Shown: positions 4,672 to 5,728 of the stretch, piece by piece | Numbering within the stretch: the first letter of the stretch is position 1 | Layout of the letters: each line of letters begins with the position of its first letter | From: an archaeon | GTDB taxonomy: Archaea > Nanobdellota > Nanobdellia > Woesearchaeales > GW2011-AR9 | Assembly: GCA_020053615.1 (NCBI GenBank) | Contig: JAGVMW010000148.1 | Location: forward strand, 1-5,728 | Direction: 5' to 3' | Length of the DNA: 5,728 nucleotides | Made by a program: the position numbers and the translations under genes | The notes under the pieces: generated by a model | The model's input: the letters and a program-made list of their open reading frames with translations, nothing else | The model's database searches: none | What the model was told of the DNA's origin: nothing

Positions 4672-5601
4672 TTAAATTCTATATCCCCTGAGATATCGCA
4701 TTATTTTATCGTAAAGTACTGGAGTTCGTTTAAAAGTTTCATGCTCTACTTCATCTATGCTACAGGTTCCATGCAGTAATGCTTCTAATCCCCTTTCTGC
4801 TGAAAATGAGCTAATCAATCGAGCATCACCAACTTTTACCATTTCTGTAGCTAATTTAGATTCTTCTTCACCTAAGATAACTATTCCTTTCTGGTCAAAG
4901 TAACTTATAGTTGGAGTTCCACCTACACCAGAATTAATCTCGCTGGAAGCGTTAGTGGCACGAATCAAAGCAGTCATCCCTTTAACTAATGAAATGTTTT
5001 TCCGCCCATCTCGACTTTGATATTTTACAAATGAACAAAGTACTTTATCAGATTCATCTGAACCTGAGCCAATGGTCCAGTATGGTTGGGGGATGTGGTT
5101 CGGAGAACTTCCCATCCACACTTGGTAAAGACTTACTCCCTCTTTATCTTTTCCAATAACAATAAATCCGTTATTAAATCTCTCTTTAGCGCCTTGTGAA
5201 CCAGCAGTAAGAACTTCTTTTACTTCTGCGCTTAGCTGTGGACTAAGTCCTTCTCCACTTTGGGCAGTTTTAGAATCTATTCCAAATATAGATTTTAAGC
5301 TTAAATTAATTATATTTCTTTTCAGGGTAGTTGTAATAACTGAAAGTGCTTCGGCAATATCACTTATTACATAAGTTTCTTCAGTGATTGTTCTGTCTGC
5401 AAAATGTTTAGTTAAAGCAGAAGTAGCTTCATAAAGCAAATCCGAACTTCCTGAACCACCAATTAGAGCATAAGTTTCATTACCACTAATAGGAATTACT
5501 TTATCAGCAAAATCATACTTTCTCATTGAATTAGAACTCTGCGAGTCTGCGACCATTCCGCCTTCATTTTCATTAAATTTCATAGCATTGATTACAGTCA
5601 T
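4672..5601 (-). CDS. Proteasome/HslV-fold Ntn hydrolase, divergent and enlarged
   Basis: Starting at the ATG at 5601, this encodes 309 residues. Removal of Met1 would expose Thr2 as the N-terminal nucleophile, as in HslV and beta subunits without a propeptide. Numbering Thr as 1: TVINAMKF aligns with TTTVGIKF of beta subunits; Asp18 in GGMVADSQSS matches Asp17 of GVVLAADTRA; Lys33 in FADKVIPI matches catalytic Lys33 of the KIFPI segment. GFIVIGKDKEGVSLYQV (145-161 with Met) matches the central beta strands. GSGSDESDKVL (178-188) matches the Ser129 region. SEINSGVGGTPTI (220-232) sits where Asp166/Ser169 are expected, but the aspartate is not obvious. Usual beta subunits have about 200 residues; this one has an extra segment of about 40 residues at 101-140 and a C-terminal extension of about 65. 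A TTG in frame at 5688 would add 29 residues, but that would bury the threonine, and the ATG has a GGTGA Shine-Dalgarno. It may be a proteasome beta subunit, an HslV/Anbu-like enzyme or a new branch. Confidence 0.8.
   Translation of the reverse strand: MTVINAMKFNENEGGMVADSQSSNSMRKYDFADKVIPISGNETYALIGGSGSSDLLYEATSALTKHFADRTITEETYVISDIAEALSVITTTLKRNIINLSLKSIFGIDSKTAQSGEGLSPQLSAEVKEVLTAGSQGAKERFNNGFIVIGKDKEGVSLYQVWMGSSPNHIPQPYWTIGSGSDESDKVLCSFVKYQSRDGRKNISLVKGMTALIRATNASSEINSGVGGTPTISYFDQKGIVILGEEESKLATEMVKVGDARLISSFSAERGLEALLHGTCSIDEVEHETFKRTPVLYDKIMRYLRGYRI
4677..4686 (-). promoter_or_regulatory. Weak TATA-like box before the 337-residue gene
   Basis: On the minus strand, GGATATAGAA lies over the last codons of the Ntn hydrolase gene. 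Its centre is about 26 bp from the ATG at 4656, the spacing seen at the clear leaderless promoters in this window. The box is a poor match to consensus and no good BRE precedes it. It may allow separate leaderless expression of the downstream gene in addition to read-through. Confidence 0.3.
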
Positions 5602-5608
5602 GTTTGAG

Positions 5609-5613
5609 TCACC
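5609..5613 (-). promoter_or_regulatory. Shine-Dalgarno site that decides the Ntn hydrolase start
   Basis: On the minus strand GGTGA lies 7 bases before the ATG at 5601. It is complementary to the TCACC part of the 16S rRNA 3' end. It supports the internal ATG, which puts threonine at position 2, over the in-frame TTG at 5688. Confidence 0.6.
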
Positions 5614-5640
5614 AGTACACCAATCAGACTGCTCTGTTGC

Positions 5641-5650
5641 ATAAATAAAT
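5641..5650 (-). promoter_or_regulatory. Possible TATA box of the Ntn hydrolase operon
   Basis: On the minus strand ATTTATTTAT is preceded by an A-rich stretch (AAAAAAATCAGG). Transcription would start near 5620, giving a leader of roughly 20 nt that contains the GGTGA site. The box would fall inside the coding region if the TTG at 5688 were used, another argument for the ATG at 5601. Confidence 0.42.
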
Positions 5651-5677
5651 CCTGATTTTTTTGCCTTGCAACTCTGC

Positions 5678-5705
5678 CTATGCTTCAACTCTTATTTTAG
5701 CATAG
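5678..5705. repeat. Short 7-bp inverted repeat upstream of the Ntn hydrolase
   Basis: CTATGCT (5678-5684) and AGCATAG (5699-5705) are separated by 14 bp that includes an AT-rich TAAAATAAGAG on the minus strand. It could be an operator or a chance palindrome. I see no gene in the remaining 5706-5728. Confidence 0.25.
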
Positions 5706-5728
5706 TTGCTCATTGCATCATATGCCCA

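Noticed and set aside
5602..5688. TTG start giving a 29-residue N-terminal extension of the Ntn hydrolase (possible propeptide)
   Set aside because: It would overlap the candidate TATA box, has no family-like cleavage segment (Met, not Gly, precedes the Thr), and the ATG at 5601 has a GGTGA site at the right distance.

Overview
The window looks like a piece of an archaeal chromosome. The evidence is a stand-alone Bud32 kinase (a KEOPS subunit encoded as a separate gene), archaeal-type BRE/TATA promoters, and several start codons with no Shine-Dalgarno site. These starts instead lie about 26-27 bp from the centre of a TATA box, as expected for leaderless mRNAs. AT content is moderate to high. 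I cannot place the lineage; an uncultivated archaeon (DPANN-like or similar) is a guess. All gene calls come from reading motifs, not from database searches.

Layout, left to right. (1) 1-1363, minus strand: a large peptidase U32 family protein that runs off the left edge. (2) 1364-1416: a very short divergent intergenic region with one nearly symmetric TATA box, placed to serve both this gene and the next. (3) 1417-1806, plus strand: a small unrecognised protein whose last codons are displaced by a 133-bp non-coding insertion (1769-1901). The insertion has 11-bp terminal inverted repeats and an 11-12 bp target duplication. Removing it restores a reading frame that ends one base before the next gene. 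(4) 1949-2560, plus: Bud32. (5) 2562-3524, minus: a Fic-domain protein, convergent with bud32 with one base between them. Its TATA box lies inside the loop of a perfect 10-bp inverted repeat, which looks like an operator. (6) 3643-4656, minus: a 337-residue protein of unknown family, followed by a pyrimidine-rich tract. (7) 4672-5601, minus: a divergent proteasome/HslV-fold Ntn hydrolase, 15 bp upstream of the unknown gene in the same direction.

How the genes may work together. The small unknown gene and bud32 were probably a translationally tight pair before the insertion. The Ntn hydrolase and the 337-residue unknown look like a two-gene unit. This is the best candidate in the window for an undescribed system: a self-compartmentalising or stand-alone threonine hydrolase with a dedicated partner. 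The Fic gene appears to be an independently controlled single gene. I found no tRNA, rRNA, CRISPR array, integrase or transposase gene.
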